A stretch of 64,000 nt of DNA, taken from Thiomicrorhabdus marina (GTDB lineage: Bacteria; Pseudomonadota; Gammaproteobacteria; Thiomicrospirales; Thiomicrospiraceae). A program made the translations under genes and the position numbers. Under the pieces are notes generated by a model that had not been told where the DNA came from, did not search any database, and was given only the letters and a program-made list of their open reading frames with translations. Below, piece by piece: positions 7,367-18,818 of this stretch. Location of the stretch: contig NZ_JAGETV010000011.1 in assembly GCF_017571465.1 (NCBI RefSeq), positions 1 through 64,000 of the forward strand. Reading direction: 5' to 3'. Numbering within the stretch: position 1 is the stretch's first letter; each line of letters opens with the position of its first letter.

Positions 7367-8803
7367 CTAAATGCTTAAGTAGCAAAGATCAATTAGCTGC
7401 GTAGGCAATAGACCTAGCGCTAACAGCAGAATTGCCACGAAGCTCAAGCCCCAATGCAATGATGGGCTGATGATTTCGACCGGACCTTTGATTTCCGACT
7501 GATCGAAGTACATCGCTTTTACCACACGTAAGTAGTAGAACGCCGAGATAACCGCAGTGATTACCGCGATAATCGCAATCCATGTAAAGCCGGCCGCAAC
7601 CACTTCTTCGATCACTAGGATTTTCGCCCAGAAGCCAACAAATGGTGGAATACCCGCCATCGAGAACATGATGATAAGCATCATCAGTGCAAGCCATGGA
7701 TTCTTCTGGTTAAGCCCTTTGAAATCGGCAATACGGTCAAATTCAAAACCGGTACGCGATAGCGCCACGATAATACCGAAACCAGCAACACCTGTAATTG
7801 CGTAAACGATGATATAGAACATCGCCGCAGAGAAACCGTTATCCGTTGCAGCAATAACACCTAGTAGTAGGAAACCGATGTGACCAATACCAGAGTAAGC
7901 AAGCATACGCTTCAAGTTATCTTGCGCAATCGCGACGATAGCACCAACGACCATCGATAGAATCGAAATCATGATAATCAGTTGCTGCCAATCAGTAACT
8001 AGACCCGGCATGGCTTCGTAAAGCAGACGGTAAAGCATCGCGAAACCAGCTAACTTAGGAGCCGTACCGATATACAAAGTTACTGCGGTTGGCGCACCGT
8101 GATAAACATCCGGCATCCACATGTGAAACGGCACCGCACCCAGTTTGAATGCCAAACCGATAACAATAAATACCACACCAAATGCTAGAACGATTCCGTC
8201 AGCCTGACCTGAGGCGATAATCTCTTTGATTTCGGTGAAGGTAATGCTTCCTGTCGCACCGTAAACCATTGAAATACCGTACAGCATCATACCGGTTGCT
8301 AAAGCGCCTAGTACAAAGTACTTCATCGCCGCTTCAACCGCCATGCCGTCATACTTACGTAGCGCAACCATGGCGTAGATAGCTAGTGACATAATCTCTA
8401 GACCGAGGAATAGAGTGATGAAGTTGTTCGCGGAAATCAACACGAACATACCTAAGACACCGAACAGACCTAGAACGAAGAATTCACCGCTCACGAACTT
8501 GTGCTGCGCTAGGTATTCACGCGCAAACATGAATACCCCTAGCGAAACCGCTATGGTGAACAGTTTCATCACGTCAGCAAAGCTGTCGCGCACAAAGCTG
8601 TCGTTAAAAGTGTAAACCGTTTCCGCAGTGAAGCTAGTTAGCAGTAAGTAACCGACAACCAGCAACGTTGCTTGAATCGCATAGTAGGTAGCGTTCTGAA
8701 AACGTTTAGACCAAAAAGTGTCTGCAACCAGAATCAACGATGCCATGACCAGCAGGACAATTTCTGGAATTGCAGGCGCAAAGGATGGAATTACAAAATT
8801 CAT
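7367..8803 (-). CDS. nuoN: NADH-quinone oxidoreductase subunit N
   Basis: A 478-residue polytopic membrane protein (about 14 helices), one of three antiporter-like proton-pumping subunits of NDH-1. The conserved helix-5 glutamate is seen in LGLEIMSL (E136), and the channel lysine in LAFKLGAVPFHMW. YSGIGHIGFLL and MAGIPPFVGFWAK are typical Mrp/ND2-family segments. It is the last classical nuo gene, 20 bases after nuoM. Length is normal (E. coli about 485). Confidence 0.97.
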   Translation of the reverse strand: MNFVIPSFAPAIPEIVLLVMASLILVADTFWSKRFQNATYYAIQATLLVVGYLLLTSFTAETVYTFNDSFVRDSFADVMKLFTIAVSLGVFMFAREYLAQHKFVSGEFFVLGLFGVLGMFVLISANNFITLFLGLEIMSLAIYAMVALRKYDGMAVEAAMKYFVLGALATGMMLYGISMVYGATGSITFTEIKEIIASGQADGIVLAFGVVFIVIGLAFKLGAVPFHMWMPDVYHGAPTAVTLYIGTAPKLAGFAMLYRLLYEAMPGLVTDWQQLIIMISILSMVVGAIVAIAQDNLKRMLAYSGIGHIGFLLLGVIAATDNGFSAAMFYIIVYAITGVAGFGIIVALSRTGFEFDRIADFKGLNQKNPWLALMMLIIMFSMAGIPPFVGFWAKILVIEEVVAAGFTWIAIIAVITAVISAFYYLRVVKAMYFDQSEIKGPVEIISPSLHWGLSFVAILLLALGLLPTQLIDLCYLSI

Positions 8804-8823
8804 ACTTATCTATCACCTACCAT

Positions 8824-10338
8824 TTAAAGTTTTGACGTGGTGGCTTGCACCAGTAAGTTTTCAACAGAAGTATGCATTACTTCCATCAACGGCGATGGGA
8901 ACACACCCAGCGCAATCACCGCGATTGCAAGCGTAGCCATAATCGCGAACTCGCGCTTGTTAAGATCTTCGAGTTTTTCAACGTTTTCGTTAGTTACTGC
9001 ACCGAAGAACACGCGTTTCACCATCCATAGCGTATAAGCCGCACCGATGATTAGGGTTAGCGCAGCGAGGATACCGTACCAGACGTTCGCTTTGAACGAA
9101 GCGATGATAACCATGAACTCACCGACGAAACCAGAAGTACCCGGTAGACCTGAGTTAGCCATTGCAAACAGTACTGCGAACATAACGAACCATGGCATCT
9201 TATTAACCACGCCACCGTAAGCAGAGATGTCACGGGTGTGCATACGGTCGTATAAAACACCGATAGCCAAGAACATCGCACCCGAGATGAAACCGTGCGA
9301 TACCATTTGTACCATCGCACCTTCCATACCTATTGCCGCGCCTTCCATGGTGCCGTGCGCTTGCATGATGTCATACACCAGGAACATACCTAGGGTGACG
9401 AAACCCATGTGCGAGATTGACGAGTAGGCAACCAGTTTTTTCATATCCGACTGAACCAGCGCCACGATACCGATATACACGATAGCGATTAGCGACAGTC
9501 CGATAACCAACCAATCCAAAGTCATCGACGCATCAGGCGTGATCGGTAGCGAGAAACGAACGAAACCGTAACCACCCATTTTCAGCATGATTGCCGCTAG
9601 CACAACAGAACCGGCTGTCGGTGCTTCAACGTGCGCATCCGGTAGCCAAGTGTGTACCGGGAACATTGGAATCTTAACCGCGAACGCAATCAGGAACGCT
9701 AGGAAGATTAGGATCTGCGCGGTCATACCTAGTGGCATGGTTTGGAAATCCAAAATCGAGAAGCTGCCAATCTGCCAATACATATATAGGAATGAAACCA
9801 GCATGAATACCGAACCGAAGAAGGTATATAGGAAGAACTTCATGGTCGCGTAAACACGACGAGGCCCACCCCATTTACCGATAACGATAAACATCGGAAT
9901 CAGTAGCGCTTCCCAGAAGATGTAGAACAGGATTGAGTCTAGTGCAGTGAAAACACCGACCATAATCCCGCCCATAATCAGGAAGGCACCCATGTACTGT
10001 TCAACACGTTCTTTGATAACGTCCCAAGCGGAAGCGATAACCAGCACTTGCGTGAAAGTGGTCAGCAATACCAACGGCATCGATAGACCATCAACGCCAA
10101 GGTAATACTGGACGTTGAACATCGGAATCCATGCAAGCTGTTCAACGAACTGCATGTCAGCCGTGTCGTAGTTAAAATTCGCCCACAGTGGAATTGACAG
10201 AATAAATGTCAGGCCCGCTACAATCAGCGACAGCCATTTAGCGACCGTATCGTTATTACGGCCGGCAAACAACACTAATAGACCACCGATAATCGGCAAC
10301 CAGATTAGCGTGCTTAAAATAGGATAGCTTTCTAGCAT
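8824..10338 (-). CDS. nuoM: NADH-quinone oxidoreductase subunit M
   Basis: A 504-residue antiporter-like membrane subunit (ND4 homologue). The conserved glutamate is in IFWEALLIPMF, and the lysine-containing half-channel is AVKIPMFPVHTWLPDAHVEA. YSSISHMGFV and GLPGTSGFVGEF are family hallmarks. It begins 32 bases after nuoL ends, in the same transcript, and sits between NuoN and NuoL in the membrane arm, translocating protons when quinone is reduced. Confidence 0.97.
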   Translation of the reverse strand: MLESYPILSTLIWLPIIGGLLVLFAGRNNDTVAKWLSLIVAGLTFILSIPLWANFNYDTADMQFVEQLAWIPMFNVQYYLGVDGLSMPLVLLTTFTQVLVIASAWDVIKERVEQYMGAFLIMGGIMVGVFTALDSILFYIFWEALLIPMFIVIGKWGGPRRVYATMKFFLYTFFGSVFMLVSFLYMYWQIGSFSILDFQTMPLGMTAQILIFLAFLIAFAVKIPMFPVHTWLPDAHVEAPTAGSVVLAAIMLKMGGYGFVRFSLPITPDASMTLDWLVIGLSLIAIVYIGIVALVQSDMKKLVAYSSISHMGFVTLGMFLVYDIMQAHGTMEGAAIGMEGAMVQMVSHGFISGAMFLAIGVLYDRMHTRDISAYGGVVNKMPWFVMFAVLFAMANSGLPGTSGFVGEFMVIIASFKANVWYGILAALTLIIGAAYTLWMVKRVFFGAVTNENVEKLEDLNKREFAIMATLAIAVIALGVFPSPLMEVMHTSVENLLVQATTSKL

Positions 10339-10370
10339 GAACTATAGTCCCTTTTCTTATTATTCTTCAA

Positions 10371-12344
10371 TTACCACAGTACCCAGATCAACATGCCTAG
10401 TAGGCCGAAGATCATGACAAATGCATAGTGGTACATATAACCGGTTTGCGTGCGGCGCAATCCACGAGCCGAATGCGCAACCGCCATAAAGGTATTGGTA
10501 ACCATACCGGTATCAATCAGTTTGATATCAACCCATTTGGTGAAGAAGTGACCTAGCTTACGCGTACCGTTTACAAAAACGATTTCATTTAGACGGTCAA
10601 AACCGTAAGCGTTATCCAGCATATAGTAACCACGAGGACACATCTGTTTTAACTTCGCAGGTAAATTCGGCTGTTTGATATACATAAACCAAGCTAAAGC
10701 GACACCCGATAGCGCGAGGATAACCGGCAAGCTAGCAAATGAAGTCCAAATCAGATTAAAGGTACCTTGGAAGTACTCGGTGTAAACCATCATCATGGTG
10801 TCGTTTTCAGGCTTGATAACAATCGCATCCGCGAAGTATTGACCGTTCAACATCGCCTCGAACATTGGAATCCCCATAAATACCGATGGGATAGCCAATA
10901 GGATTAGCGGCACAGTAACAACCAGTGGCGACTCTTTAATCTTATGTGTTTTCACGTATTCAGACTCTTCACCGTGGAAGACGATAAAGAACATACGGAA
11001 GCTGTAGAACGCAGTGATAAAGACACCCGCCATCAACAAGATGTAAGCGAAGTCAGCACCGAAGCGGTCTGAGTACCCCAAACTCAGTAGAATCGAATCT
11101 TTCGAGAAGAAACCTGAGAAACCTGGAAAACCGATCAACGCCAGTGAACCAATCAACATCGCCCAATAGGTAACCGGCATGTATTTCTTCAAACCACCCA
11201 TTTGACGGATGTCTTGAATATGATGCATGGCAATGATTACCGAACCGGCGGCAAGGAACAACAGTGCCTTAAAGAATGCGTGTGTCAGTACGTGGAACAT
11301 CGCACCAGCGTAGGCAGACGCACCCAATGCCGCGGTCATATAACCCAGCTGTGAAAGCGTTGAATAAGCAACTACGCGTTTGATATCTTGCTGGATTAGA
11401 CCCAATAGCCCCATCATGAATGCTGTTAAAGCGCCAACGATTAATACGACAGACAATGCAACTTCAGATAGCTCATAAGCCGGCGACAGACGCGCCACCA
11501 TAAAGATACCTGCCGTAACCATGGTTGCCGCGTGGATAAGTGCCGAGATAGGTGTCGGGCCTTCCATCGACTCTGGTAGCCATACGTGTAACGGCATCTG
11601 TGCTGATTTACCCATCGCACCGATAAATAACAGAATCAACATAACGGTAATCATTGACCATTCCACACCCGGGATGATTTCAATCATTACGTCTTTTTGT
11701 GTTGCTAACTGACCAAAGAACTCGTTGTAGTCCATGGTATTGAAATACACATAAACCACTGCGATACCCAGGATGAAACCGAAGTCACCGACACGGTTAA
11801 CCAAGAACGCTTTTAGGTTTGCTTGGATTGCTGACTCACGTTTCATGTAGAAACCGATCAGTAGGTAAGAAACCAAACCTACCGCTTCCCAACCGAAGAA
11901 CAGTTGTAGGAAGTTGTTCGCCATAACCAATGAAAGCATTGAGAAGGTGAACAAAGAGATATACGAGAAGAAACGTTGGTAGTACGGATCATGGTGATCG
12001 TAATCTTCGTCATGGTCCATATAGCCGATGGTGTAGATGTGAACCATTAAGGATACAAACGTTACCACCAACATCATGGTTGCCGACAGTTTGTCGATCA
12101 TAAAACCAATCTGGAAAGCAACGTTGTCAACCACCATCCATGTATATAGTGAGGCGTTGTATTCTTCCGCACCTTGGAAAACATACAACCAGAAAACGTA
12201 GAAAGACAGCGCCGCAGAAATCGCCACACCTGCAATAGTCGAGTAGTGTGCACCGGCACGACCTACTTGACGACCGAACAGACCGGCAATCATTGCACCC
12301 ACTAAAGGTGCAAGCAGAATGACTGTTAAAATCTCATGTAACAT
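10371..12344 (-). CDS. nuoL: NADH-quinone oxidoreductase subunit L
   Basis: A 657-residue distal membrane-arm subunit (ND5 homologue). The N-terminal Complex1_51K-type leader contains FGWEAVGLVSYLLIG with the conserved glutamate. The core has KSAQMPLHVWLPESMEGP, then HAATMVTAG. The long C-terminal extension (about 520-657) should form the lateral helix that ties the pumping subunits together. Six bases separate it from nuoK. Length is slightly above E. coli (613), within the range for this group. Confidence 0.97.
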   Translation of the reverse strand: MLHEILTVILLAPLVGAMIAGLFGRQVGRAGAHYSTIAGVAISAALSFYVFWLYVFQGAEEYNASLYTWMVVDNVAFQIGFMIDKLSATMMLVVTFVSLMVHIYTIGYMDHDEDYDHHDPYYQRFFSYISLFTFSMLSLVMANNFLQLFFGWEAVGLVSYLLIGFYMKRESAIQANLKAFLVNRVGDFGFILGIAVVYVYFNTMDYNEFFGQLATQKDVMIEIIPGVEWSMITVMLILLFIGAMGKSAQMPLHVWLPESMEGPTPISALIHAATMVTAGIFMVARLSPAYELSEVALSVVLIVGALTAFMMGLLGLIQQDIKRVVAYSTLSQLGYMTAALGASAYAGAMFHVLTHAFFKALLFLAAGSVIIAMHHIQDIRQMGGLKKYMPVTYWAMLIGSLALIGFPGFSGFFSKDSILLSLGYSDRFGADFAYILLMAGVFITAFYSFRMFFIVFHGEESEYVKTHKIKESPLVVTVPLILLAIPSVFMGIPMFEAMLNGQYFADAIVIKPENDTMMMVYTEYFQGTFNLIWTSFASLPVILALSGVALAWFMYIKQPNLPAKLKQMCPRGYYMLDNAYGFDRLNEIVFVNGTRKLGHFFTKWVDIKLIDTGMVTNTFMAVAHSARGLRRTQTGYMYHYAFVMIFGLLGMLIWVLW

Positions 12345-12350
12345 TCAGCA

Positions 12351-12656
12351 TTACCCCTTCAATGAACCAAGATCATCAACGTTGATGCTCTTACGATTAC
12401 GGAACACCAAGACGATAATCGCCAAACCGATTGCCGCTTCAGCCGCAGCAACGGTCAAAATAAAGAATACGAAGATTTGCCCTGTCACATCATTTAGATA
12501 GTGAGAGAACGCAACCAAGTTGGTATTTACCGCAAGCAGTAATAGTTCGATTGACATCAATAGAACGATCACGTTTTTACGGTTTAGGAAGATACCGGCC
12601 ATGCTGATCATAAACAGCACTGCGCCGAATAAAAGATAGTCAGAAAGCGCAATCAT
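12351..12656 (-). CDS. nuoK: NADH-quinone oxidoreductase subunit K
   Basis: A 101-residue protein with three membrane helices, ND4L homologue. The two membrane glutamates needed for proton transfer in the E-channel are in [11 protein letters not shown] and [11 protein letters not shown]. Its start overlaps the nuoJ stop by four bases, indicating translational coupling. Confidence 0.97.
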   Translation of the reverse strand: MIALSDYLLFGAVLFMISMAGIFLNRKNVIVLLMSIELLLLAVNTNLVAFSHYLNDVTGQIFVFFILTVAAAEAAIGLAIIVLVFRNRKSINVDDLGSLKG

Positions 12657-13297
12657 TTTTTATCTTCCTCTTCGTTTTCTACGACAGCTTTTTCAACTAC
12701 CGCATCCATTTTCACCATCTCAAAGCGATCTTTCGCCAGAGTCTTGTTCTGTTTGTCAATATCTTGATACAGCACTGCACCCGTCGGACGACGACGAAGT
12801 GTTAGTGCAATCGCTGCAACAATACCAACCAGTAGTAGCACTGCCGCTAGGATGAATGCATAAGCGTGTTCGGTATAAAGCGGAATCGCGATTTCAGTGG
12901 TGTTGCTGTAACCGGCAGGCTTCATATCCGGCGCCGCTACTTTATCTAGACCGAAATGATCTGGGCCAACGACCATGTAAATCAGAGCGAAAATCGCCAC
13001 TGCAGCTAAAGCACCGATTGGTAGATAACGGGTGAAACCCTCTTTCAAAATCGACATATTGATGTCTAGCATCATTACCACGAATAGGAATAGCACCATT
13101 ACCGCACCGACATAGACAAGGATCAGAACCAAACCAAGGAACTCGGCTTGCGCCATAATCCAAAGACCGGCGGTTGAGATAAAGGCTAACACCAACCAAA
13201 GCGCCGCTTTGACAGGGTTTTTAACAGTGATCATCATCAATCCGGAGATAATGGCAATCGCTGCTAGCACATAGAAAATAAATTGTTCAAAACTCAT
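12653..13297 (-). CDS. nuoJ: NADH-quinone oxidoreductase subunit J
   Basis: A 214-residue ND6 homologue with five membrane helices. The conserved segment [18 protein letters not shown] is present, including the helix-3 pi-bulge region involved in coupling. A charged cytoplasmic C-terminal tail (about 175-214, ending EEEDKK) is longer than the membrane core needs. It overlaps nuoK by four bases. Confidence 0.97.
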   Translation of the reverse strand: MSFEQFIFYVLAAIAIISGLMMITVKNPVKAALWLVLAFISTAGLWIMAQAEFLGLVLILVYVGAVMVLFLFVVMMLDINMSILKEGFTRYLPIGALAAVAIFALIYMVVGPDHFGLDKVAAPDMKPAGYSNTTEIAIPLYTEHAYAFILAAVLLLVGIVAAIALTLRRRPTGAVLYQDIDKQNKTLAKDRFEMVKMDAVVEKAVVENEEEDKK

Positions 13298-13320
13298 AGC
13301 AGTTCTCTTCGGATTAACAA

Positions 13321-13812
13321 TTAACGATACTTAGCATCCGCAGCACGGTCAGCAGCGATCTGCTCTTCATGCTTGTCACCAAAGGCCAGAAGGTCTTCTT
13401 TAGTGCGAATGTGTGGACCACGTTCATGGAACTCGTATTCGAACACACGAGTTTCTACGATTGCATCCACCGGACACGCTTCTTCACAGAAACCGCAGTA
13501 GATACATTTGAACATGTCGATGTCGTACTGCGTGGTACGACGGGTACCGTCATCTCTTTCTTCCGATTCGATGGTAATTGCGTTTGCCGGACAGACCGCT
13601 TCACACAATTTACATGCGATACAACGCTCTTCACCATTTTCATAACGACGTAGCGCGTGGTGACCACGGAAACGAGGCGAGATTGGAGTTTTCTCTTCCG
13701 GGTAACGCACCGTAATCTTCTTCTTGAAGAAGTATTTACCGGTAACTGATAACCCCTTGAATAACTCAGTAAGACCCCAAGTCTTAATTTGATGTTTTAG
13801 AAACTTACCCAT
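13321..13812 (-). CDS. nuoI: NADH-quinone oxidoreductase subunit I (8Fe ferredoxin)
   Basis: A 163-residue peripheral-arm subunit carrying two [4Fe-4S] clusters: [12 protein letters not shown] and [16 protein letters not shown]. It passes electrons from NuoG towards cluster N2 in NuoB. The amphipathic N-terminus anchors at the membrane. It lies 11 bases after nuoH. Confidence 0.97.
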   Translation of the reverse strand: MGKFLKHQIKTWGLTELFKGLSVTGKYFFKKKITVRYPEEKTPISPRFRGHHALRRYENGEERCIACKLCEAVCPANAITIESEERDDGTRRTTQYDIDMFKCIYCGFCEEACPVDAIVETRVFEYEFHERGPHIRTKEDLLAFGDKHEEQIAADRAADAKYR

Positions 13813-13823
13813 GTCACCCTCTA

Positions 13824-14885
13824 TTAGTTAAACCATGGACCAAAGTCGAAGTATTTCATTGCACCAACAACAAATACCCAAACAATGGTTAATGGAATTA
13901 GCACTTTCCAACCAAGACGCATCAATTGGTCATAACGGTAACGAGGGAAAGTCGCACGAAGCCATAAGAATACAAACAGTAGGAATGCTACTTTAATCGA
14001 TAGCCAAGCCAGTTGCGGAACCCATGAGAACAACGCTTCAAGACCCGGAATCCCTTCAAACGGCGATAACCAACCACCAAGGAACATGATTGACGTCATA
14101 AACGAGATCAAAATCATCATCGCGTATTCAGCCAGCATGAAGACACCGAAGGTCATCCCCGAATAATCAACGTGGAAACCGGCAACGATTTCCGCTTCAC
14201 CTTCGATCACATCGAAAGGCGTACGGTTGGTTTCTGCTAGACCGGAAATAAAGTACACAAAGAACATCGGTAACAATGGAAGTAGGTACCAGTTCAGGAT
14301 ACCGCCCTGCTGACCGTTAACGATTTCCGTTAAGTTCATGGTACCGGCAATCATAAGAACCGTTACCAGCGCGAAGCCCATTGCGATCTCATAAGAGATT
14401 TTTTGCGCCGAACCACGTAATGCACCTAGGAAAGCGTATTTCGAGTTAGAAGCCCAACCCGCGACAATCGTGCCGTACACTAGGATAGACGATACCGCTA
14501 GTACATAAAGTACACCGGCATTAATGTCCGTCACCACCATACCATCGCTAAACGGGATAACTGCATAAGCAGCAACCGCCGGCGCAATCGCTAGAACCGG
14601 TGCGATAATAAACAGGTATTTATTTGATTGTGCAGGGAAAATGACCTCTTTAGTCATCAGCTTCAACGCATCTGCAATTGGCTGTAAAAGACCTAAAGGA
14701 CCGACTCGGTTCGGCCCCATACGCACTTGCATAAAGCCGATAACTTTACGTTCTGCATAAGTCAGCCATGCGACCACTAGCATAATTGGCAGAATAACTG
14801 CCACCGCTTGTAGCACCAAAGTAATGGTAATGGCAAGCCAGTCATATAAGAAGCCAGATAAAAAAGCTTGGATTGCATCAAACAT
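13824..14885 (-). CDS. nuoH: NADH-quinone oxidoreductase subunit H
   Basis: A 353-residue ND1 homologue forming the quinone-access heel of the complex. Signature regions are [20 protein letters not shown] near residue 43 and the acidic loop [18 protein letters not shown] near 227. About eight membrane helices are visible. The ATG overlaps the nuoG stop by one base (TAATG), so translation is coupled. Confidence 0.97.
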   Translation of the reverse strand: MFDAIQAFLSGFLYDWLAITITLVLQAVAVILPIMLVVAWLTYAERKVIGFMQVRMGPNRVGPLGLLQPIADALKLMTKEVIFPAQSNKYLFIIAPVLAIAPAVAAYAVIPFSDGMVVTDINAGVLYVLAVSSILVYGTIVAGWASNSKYAFLGALRGSAQKISYEIAMGFALVTVLMIAGTMNLTEIVNGQQGGILNWYLLPLLPMFFVYFISGLAETNRTPFDVIEGEAEIVAGFHVDYSGMTFGVFMLAEYAMMILISFMTSIMFLGGWLSPFEGIPGLEALFSWVPQLAWLSIKVAFLLFVFLWLRATFPRYRYDQLMRLGWKVLIPLTIVWVFVVGAMKYFDFGPWFN

Positions 14886-16987
14886 TAATCTTGACCTCCA
14901 ACCATGGTTGCCACATTAGCATCCGGTGTTTTCTGAAGCGATGGCGCACGGCGAACCATTGCATCCATCTGATAAGGTGCGACCATAACCACTTTCGAGT
15001 CGTTATTGGCGCTAACCATTTCAGCATCCAAATGCGCAAGCGCAAGAGTCGTGCTACGGTTATCCAGTACTTCACGCAATACTTCGTTAGTGTGCGTGTA
15101 ATCGAAACCGGCAAGGTTGAACATATTGCCCATTACTCGTAGCACCTTCCAAGCGGCTTTCGCATCACCTTGCGGCTTAACAGACATTTTGAAAGACTGC
15201 TTATTACCATTGATGTTTACGAAAGTACCGGCTGTTTCCGCAAATAGCGCAATCGGAAGCATAACGTCGCTGTACTGACGAGCTTCTTCACTGTCAAACG
15301 CCGTTAGATTAACGACAAAACCGGCATTTTTGAATGCTTGTCCAGCTTGCGTCGCGTCGGTAAAGTCTGCTGCTTCTAGCCCCATTAGCAAGAACGCATC
15401 CATGCCTTGTGCCATTTGCGCAGCGTTCTTACCGTTCGCAGGCAAGAAGTTAACTAGGTTAGCGCCGACTTCGTTTGCTTGGATAGGTAGGATACTTAGC
15501 TCAGAATCCGTGTTCTTCGCAAGGCTTGCGGCTAGCTTAGTCAGCAGTGCGTAGTCAGCATGTGACTGTGCAATTTGACCAAGCATAACAATACTGTTTT
15601 TCGCATTGATAAGCGCTTCGGCATTTACTTTATCTGTATCAGTCGCTGTGACGTTTGCTAGAAGTGCATCATTATCACCTTTTGCATCCGCCGCCGCTTT
15701 TGCTAGTCCAGCTAGGTTAGCAACCATGCCGTTATCATCTGCAATTTGCTCAAGATCGTAATTGAACTTGAATGCTTGCGGATTCACTGCAATAACTTTT
15801 GCACCTTTCAGCGTAGCCTTACGCAGACGTAGATTTAGAATCGGTAGCTCTTTACGTAGGTAAGAACCGACCATAACCACAGCATCTTGTTTTTCAACAT
15901 CTGCAATCGCCGTTGCTAGACCCGGAGTATGAAAGCCTTTCGCATCAGCAGAGAAATCGACCTGACGGGTACGGAAATCGATGTTTTCGGAACCGATACC
16001 ACGTGCAATTTTTTGCAGTAGGTGTAGCTCTTCAGTGGTTGAATTAGCAGAAGCCATAACGCCGATGTCATTACCGACAGCTTTCTGTAGACCTTCAATC
16101 GCTACTTGCAGAGCAGTTTCCCAGTCAGTCGCTTTCCACTCACCATTGACTTTAATCATTGGCTTCGTCAAACGATCTTCCGCATTAATTGACTCATAAG
16201 AGAAACGGTCGCGGTCAGAAAGCCATACTTCATTGATGTCTTCGTTTTCATGAGGCACAACACGCATCACTTTGTCGTTCTTGCTGTGTACTTGAATATG
16301 CGAACCGATTGAATCATGTGCTGCGATACCTTGATGAGCTTTAAGCTCCCAAGTACGAGTGGTGTAACGGAACGGCTTAGACGTTAGCGCACCTACCGGG
16401 CAAAGATCAATCATGTTTCCTGACATTTCAGAATCGATTGACTTCTCAACGTAAGTACCAATTTCCATCCATTCAGAACGACCGGTTGCACCCAGTTCCA
16501 TCATGCCGGCCACTTCCTGACCGAAACGAACACAACGAGTACAGTGAATACAACGCGTCATATCCGTACTAATTAATGGACCAGCGTTTTTATCACCAAC
16601 AACACGTTTTGCTTCGGTGTAACGAGAAACATCTTCACCGTAATCCATCGCTACGTCTTGAAGCTCACACTCACCACCTTGGTCACAAATCGGACAATCC
16701 AACGGGTGGTTAATCAGTAGGAATTCCATAACTGATTTTTGTGATGCAATCGCTTTCGGTGAATTGGTACGCACGACCATACCGTCTGTAACCGGTGTAG
16801 CACAGGCTGGAAGCGGCTTCCAAGCACCTTCTACATCAACCAGACACATGCGGCAGTTTGCCGCAATCGAAAGTTTTTTGTGGTAACAAAAACGGGGAAT
16901 CGGAATTTGAGCGCCATCAGCAACATCAATCAGCATGTCACCTTCATGAGCCTCAATAACTTGTCCGTTTATTTCAACTTTTACCAT
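14885..16987 (-). CDS. nuoG: NADH-quinone oxidoreductase subunit G
   Basis: About 700 residues, starting MVKVEINGQ; an upstream in-frame ATG at 17026 would add a non-conserved leader, so this start is preferred. The N-terminal [2Fe-2S] domain has [18 protein letters not shown] and PACATPV. The His-Cys ligand motif is [18 protein letters not shown], and [16 protein letters not shown] binds further [4Fe-4S] clusters. A molybdopterin-oxidoreductase-like domain without cofactor follows (from about 220). It is shorter than E. coli NuoG (about 908) and nearer the alphaproteobacterial/mitochondrial type. Part of the electron wire from FMN to quinone. Confidence 0.96.
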   Translation of the reverse strand: MVKVEINGQVIEAHEGDMLIDVADGAQIPIPRFCYHKKLSIAANCRMCLVDVEGAWKPLPACATPVTDGMVVRTNSPKAIASQKSVMEFLLINHPLDCPICDQGGECELQDVAMDYGEDVSRYTEAKRVVGDKNAGPLISTDMTRCIHCTRCVRFGQEVAGMMELGATGRSEWMEIGTYVEKSIDSEMSGNMIDLCPVGALTSKPFRYTTRTWELKAHQGIAAHDSIGSHIQVHSKNDKVMRVVPHENEDINEVWLSDRDRFSYESINAEDRLTKPMIKVNGEWKATDWETALQVAIEGLQKAVGNDIGVMASANSTTEELHLLQKIARGIGSENIDFRTRQVDFSADAKGFHTPGLATAIADVEKQDAVVMVGSYLRKELPILNLRLRKATLKGAKVIAVNPQAFKFNYDLEQIADDNGMVANLAGLAKAAADAKGDNDALLANVTATDTDKVNAEALINAKNSIVMLGQIAQSHADYALLTKLAASLAKNTDSELSILPIQANEVGANLVNFLPANGKNAAQMAQGMDAFLLMGLEAADFTDATQAGQAFKNAGFVVNLTAFDSEEARQYSDVMLPIALFAETAGTFVNINGNKQSFKMSVKPQGDAKAAWKVLRVMGNMFNLAGFDYTHTNEVLREVLDNRSTTLALAHLDAEMVSANNDSKVVMVAPYQMDAMVRRAPSLQKTPDANVATMVGGQD

Positions 16988-17041
16988 AGTTTTTAACCTA
17001 AAATTTGAATTGGTTGGGAAACCCAAAACAACGTTTATCGC

Positions 17042-18322
17042 TTATTTGCGATCGAAAATGCTGCAACCGTGTTCAACGTAATGCATAAATTCATGCTCGT
17101 AATGATCAATTGCCGAAGTCAATGCGATTGTCGCCGCATCACCTAGACCACAGATAACATTACCCATGATTTTGCCTGAAACATCTTTAAGGGCTGCAAT
17201 GTCTTCTGGACGTCCCTTACCATCGATAATGCGGTCTAAAACACGCATTAACCAACCTGTACCTTCACGGCATGGCGTACATTGACCACATGACTCATCC
17301 CAGTAGAAATGAGATAGGTTGCGACAAACCTTAACAATATCGGTAGTCTCATCCATTACGATCATTGAACCGGCACCTAAGAAAGAGCCTGCATTCGCAA
17401 TCGAATCGTAGTCCATGTTCATTTCCAGCGCTTTTTCCGCCGGAATGATTGCCGTTGAAGCACCACCTGGGATAACGCATTTAAGCTTGCGCCCTTGCCA
17501 AACACCACCGGCTAATTCCAGTAGGTCTTTGAAAGGGGTTCCCATACGTACTTCAAAGTTACCTGGACTGTTTACATGCCCAGAAACTGAATACAGCTTA
17601 GTACCACCAGCGTTTTTCACGCCGAGGTCATTAAACCACTTACCGCCTTTTGCCAAGATCATTGGAATCGACGCTAGGGTTTCAGTATTGTTAATGGTGG
17701 TCGGTTTACCGTATAAACCGTAGCTTGCCGGGAAAGGCGGTTTGAAGCGAGGTTGTCCCTTCTTACCTTCAATCGATTCCAGCAGTGCCGTTTCTTCACC
17801 ACAAATATAAGCACCCGCACCTAAGTGCACATGCAAATCAAAATCCCAACCTGAATCTAGGATATTTTTACCTAGCAGGCCGGCTTCACGCGCTTGTTCA
17901 ATCGCGTTTTTGAAAATTTGGTATGGTTCCCAGAACTCACCACGAATGTAGTTATAACCTTCAGACGCACCGATAACATAACCGGCAATCATCATGCCTT
18001 CTACTAGAGCATGAGGGTTATAGCGATGAATATCGCGGTCTTTAAAAGTCCCTGGTTCACCTTCATCCGAGTTACATACAATGTATTTTTGACCCGGTGC
18101 TTCACGATTCATAAAGCTCCATTTCAGACCGGTTGGGAAACCAGCCCCACCACGACCACGAATATTAGATGCTTTAACTTGTTCGATAATTTCAGCCGGC
18201 TCTAATTCACCTGCCAAAACTTTTTTCCAAATCTCATAACCACCGTTCGCCATATAGACATCGATGTCATAGGAACGTTCTTGGTCATTTAGACGAAAAC
18301 AGTTTTCATTTTGATAAACCAT
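17042..18322 (-). CDS. nuoF: NADH-quinone oxidoreductase subunit F (NADH/FMN site)
   Basis: A 426-residue NADH dehydrogenase subunit. The glycine-rich NADH/FMN region is [16 protein letters not shown] (about 54-69) and a second glycine-rich segment is [21 protein letters not shown]. The C-terminal [4Fe-4S] ligands are in [12 protein letters not shown] with a later Cys (GNVICGLGD). It is the entry point for electrons, or the exit point for NADH formation during reverse electron transport, which autotrophic sulfur oxidisers may use. Four bases separate it from nuoE. Confidence 0.97.
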   Translation of the reverse strand: MVYQNENCFRLNDQERSYDIDVYMANGGYEIWKKVLAGELEPAEIIEQVKASNIRGRGGAGFPTGLKWSFMNREAPGQKYIVCNSDEGEPGTFKDRDIHRYNPHALVEGMMIAGYVIGASEGYNYIRGEFWEPYQIFKNAIEQAREAGLLGKNILDSGWDFDLHVHLGAGAYICGEETALLESIEGKKGQPRFKPPFPASYGLYGKPTTINNTETLASIPMILAKGGKWFNDLGVKNAGGTKLYSVSGHVNSPGNFEVRMGTPFKDLLELAGGVWQGRKLKCVIPGGASTAIIPAEKALEMNMDYDSIANAGSFLGAGSMIVMDETTDIVKVCRNLSHFYWDESCGQCTPCREGTGWLMRVLDRIIDGKGRPEDIAALKDVSGKIMGNVICGLGDAATIALTSAIDHYEHEFMHYVEHGCSIFDRK

Positions 18323-18326
18323 CGTA

Positions 18327-18818
18327 TTACTCCAATTCGTCTAAGATTTTGAATAATTTTTCTTCGGTCAGATTTTCATGGTAATCCTTACCAATCTGAC
18401 ACATCGGTGCACCACCGCAAGCGCCTAAACACTCAACTTTTTTGATTGAGAATTTGCCGTCAGCCGTTACTTCACCCGGTTTAACGCCAAGTTTTTCTTC
18501 TAGGCGTGCACGCAACTCTTCACCGCCACGCAGGTAGCAAGAGATCGAGTTACACCAGTTGATTGAGTGACGACCGGTCGGCTTATGGTTGTAGTTACCA
18601 TAGAAAGTCGCTACTTCATAAACCGCGATAGGTGGAACACCTAGATACTCGGCAATCTCATCCATAAGATCATTGGTCAAGCTACCACCGTTGGCTTCTT
18701 GCACGATGCGTAGCGCCGGCATCGTTGCCGACTGACGTTGATCTTCCGGATAGTTGGCAATCCAAGTATCAATACGCTTTTTGATATCACCTTGAATAAT
18801 ATTTGTTTTGGTGCTCAT
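18327..18818 (-). CDS. nuoE: NADH-quinone oxidoreductase subunit E
   Basis: A 163-residue thioredoxin-like [2Fe-2S] subunit. The four cysteines are in [10 protein letters not shown] and [15 protein letters not shown], the standard pattern. The start overlaps the nuoD stop as ATGA. It partners NuoF in the NADH dehydrogenase module. Confidence 0.97.
   Translation of the reverse strand: MSTKTNIIQGDIKKRIDTWIANYPEDQRQSATMPALRIVQEANGGSLTNDLMDEIAEYLGVPPIAVYEVATFYGNYNHKPTGRHSINWCNSISCYLRGGEELRARLEEKLGVKPGEVTADGKFSIKKVECLGACGGAPMCQIGKDYHENLTEEKLFKILDELE

Noticed and set aside
7389-9874. Several 60-100 codon frames antisense to or offset within nuoN and nuoM
   Set aside because: They are shadows of membrane-protein codon composition in genes whose frames are unambiguous.
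16988-17026. N-terminal extension of nuoG to 17026
   Set aside because: Residues before MVKVEINGQ are not part of the [2Fe-2S] domain and the shorter start fits the family.
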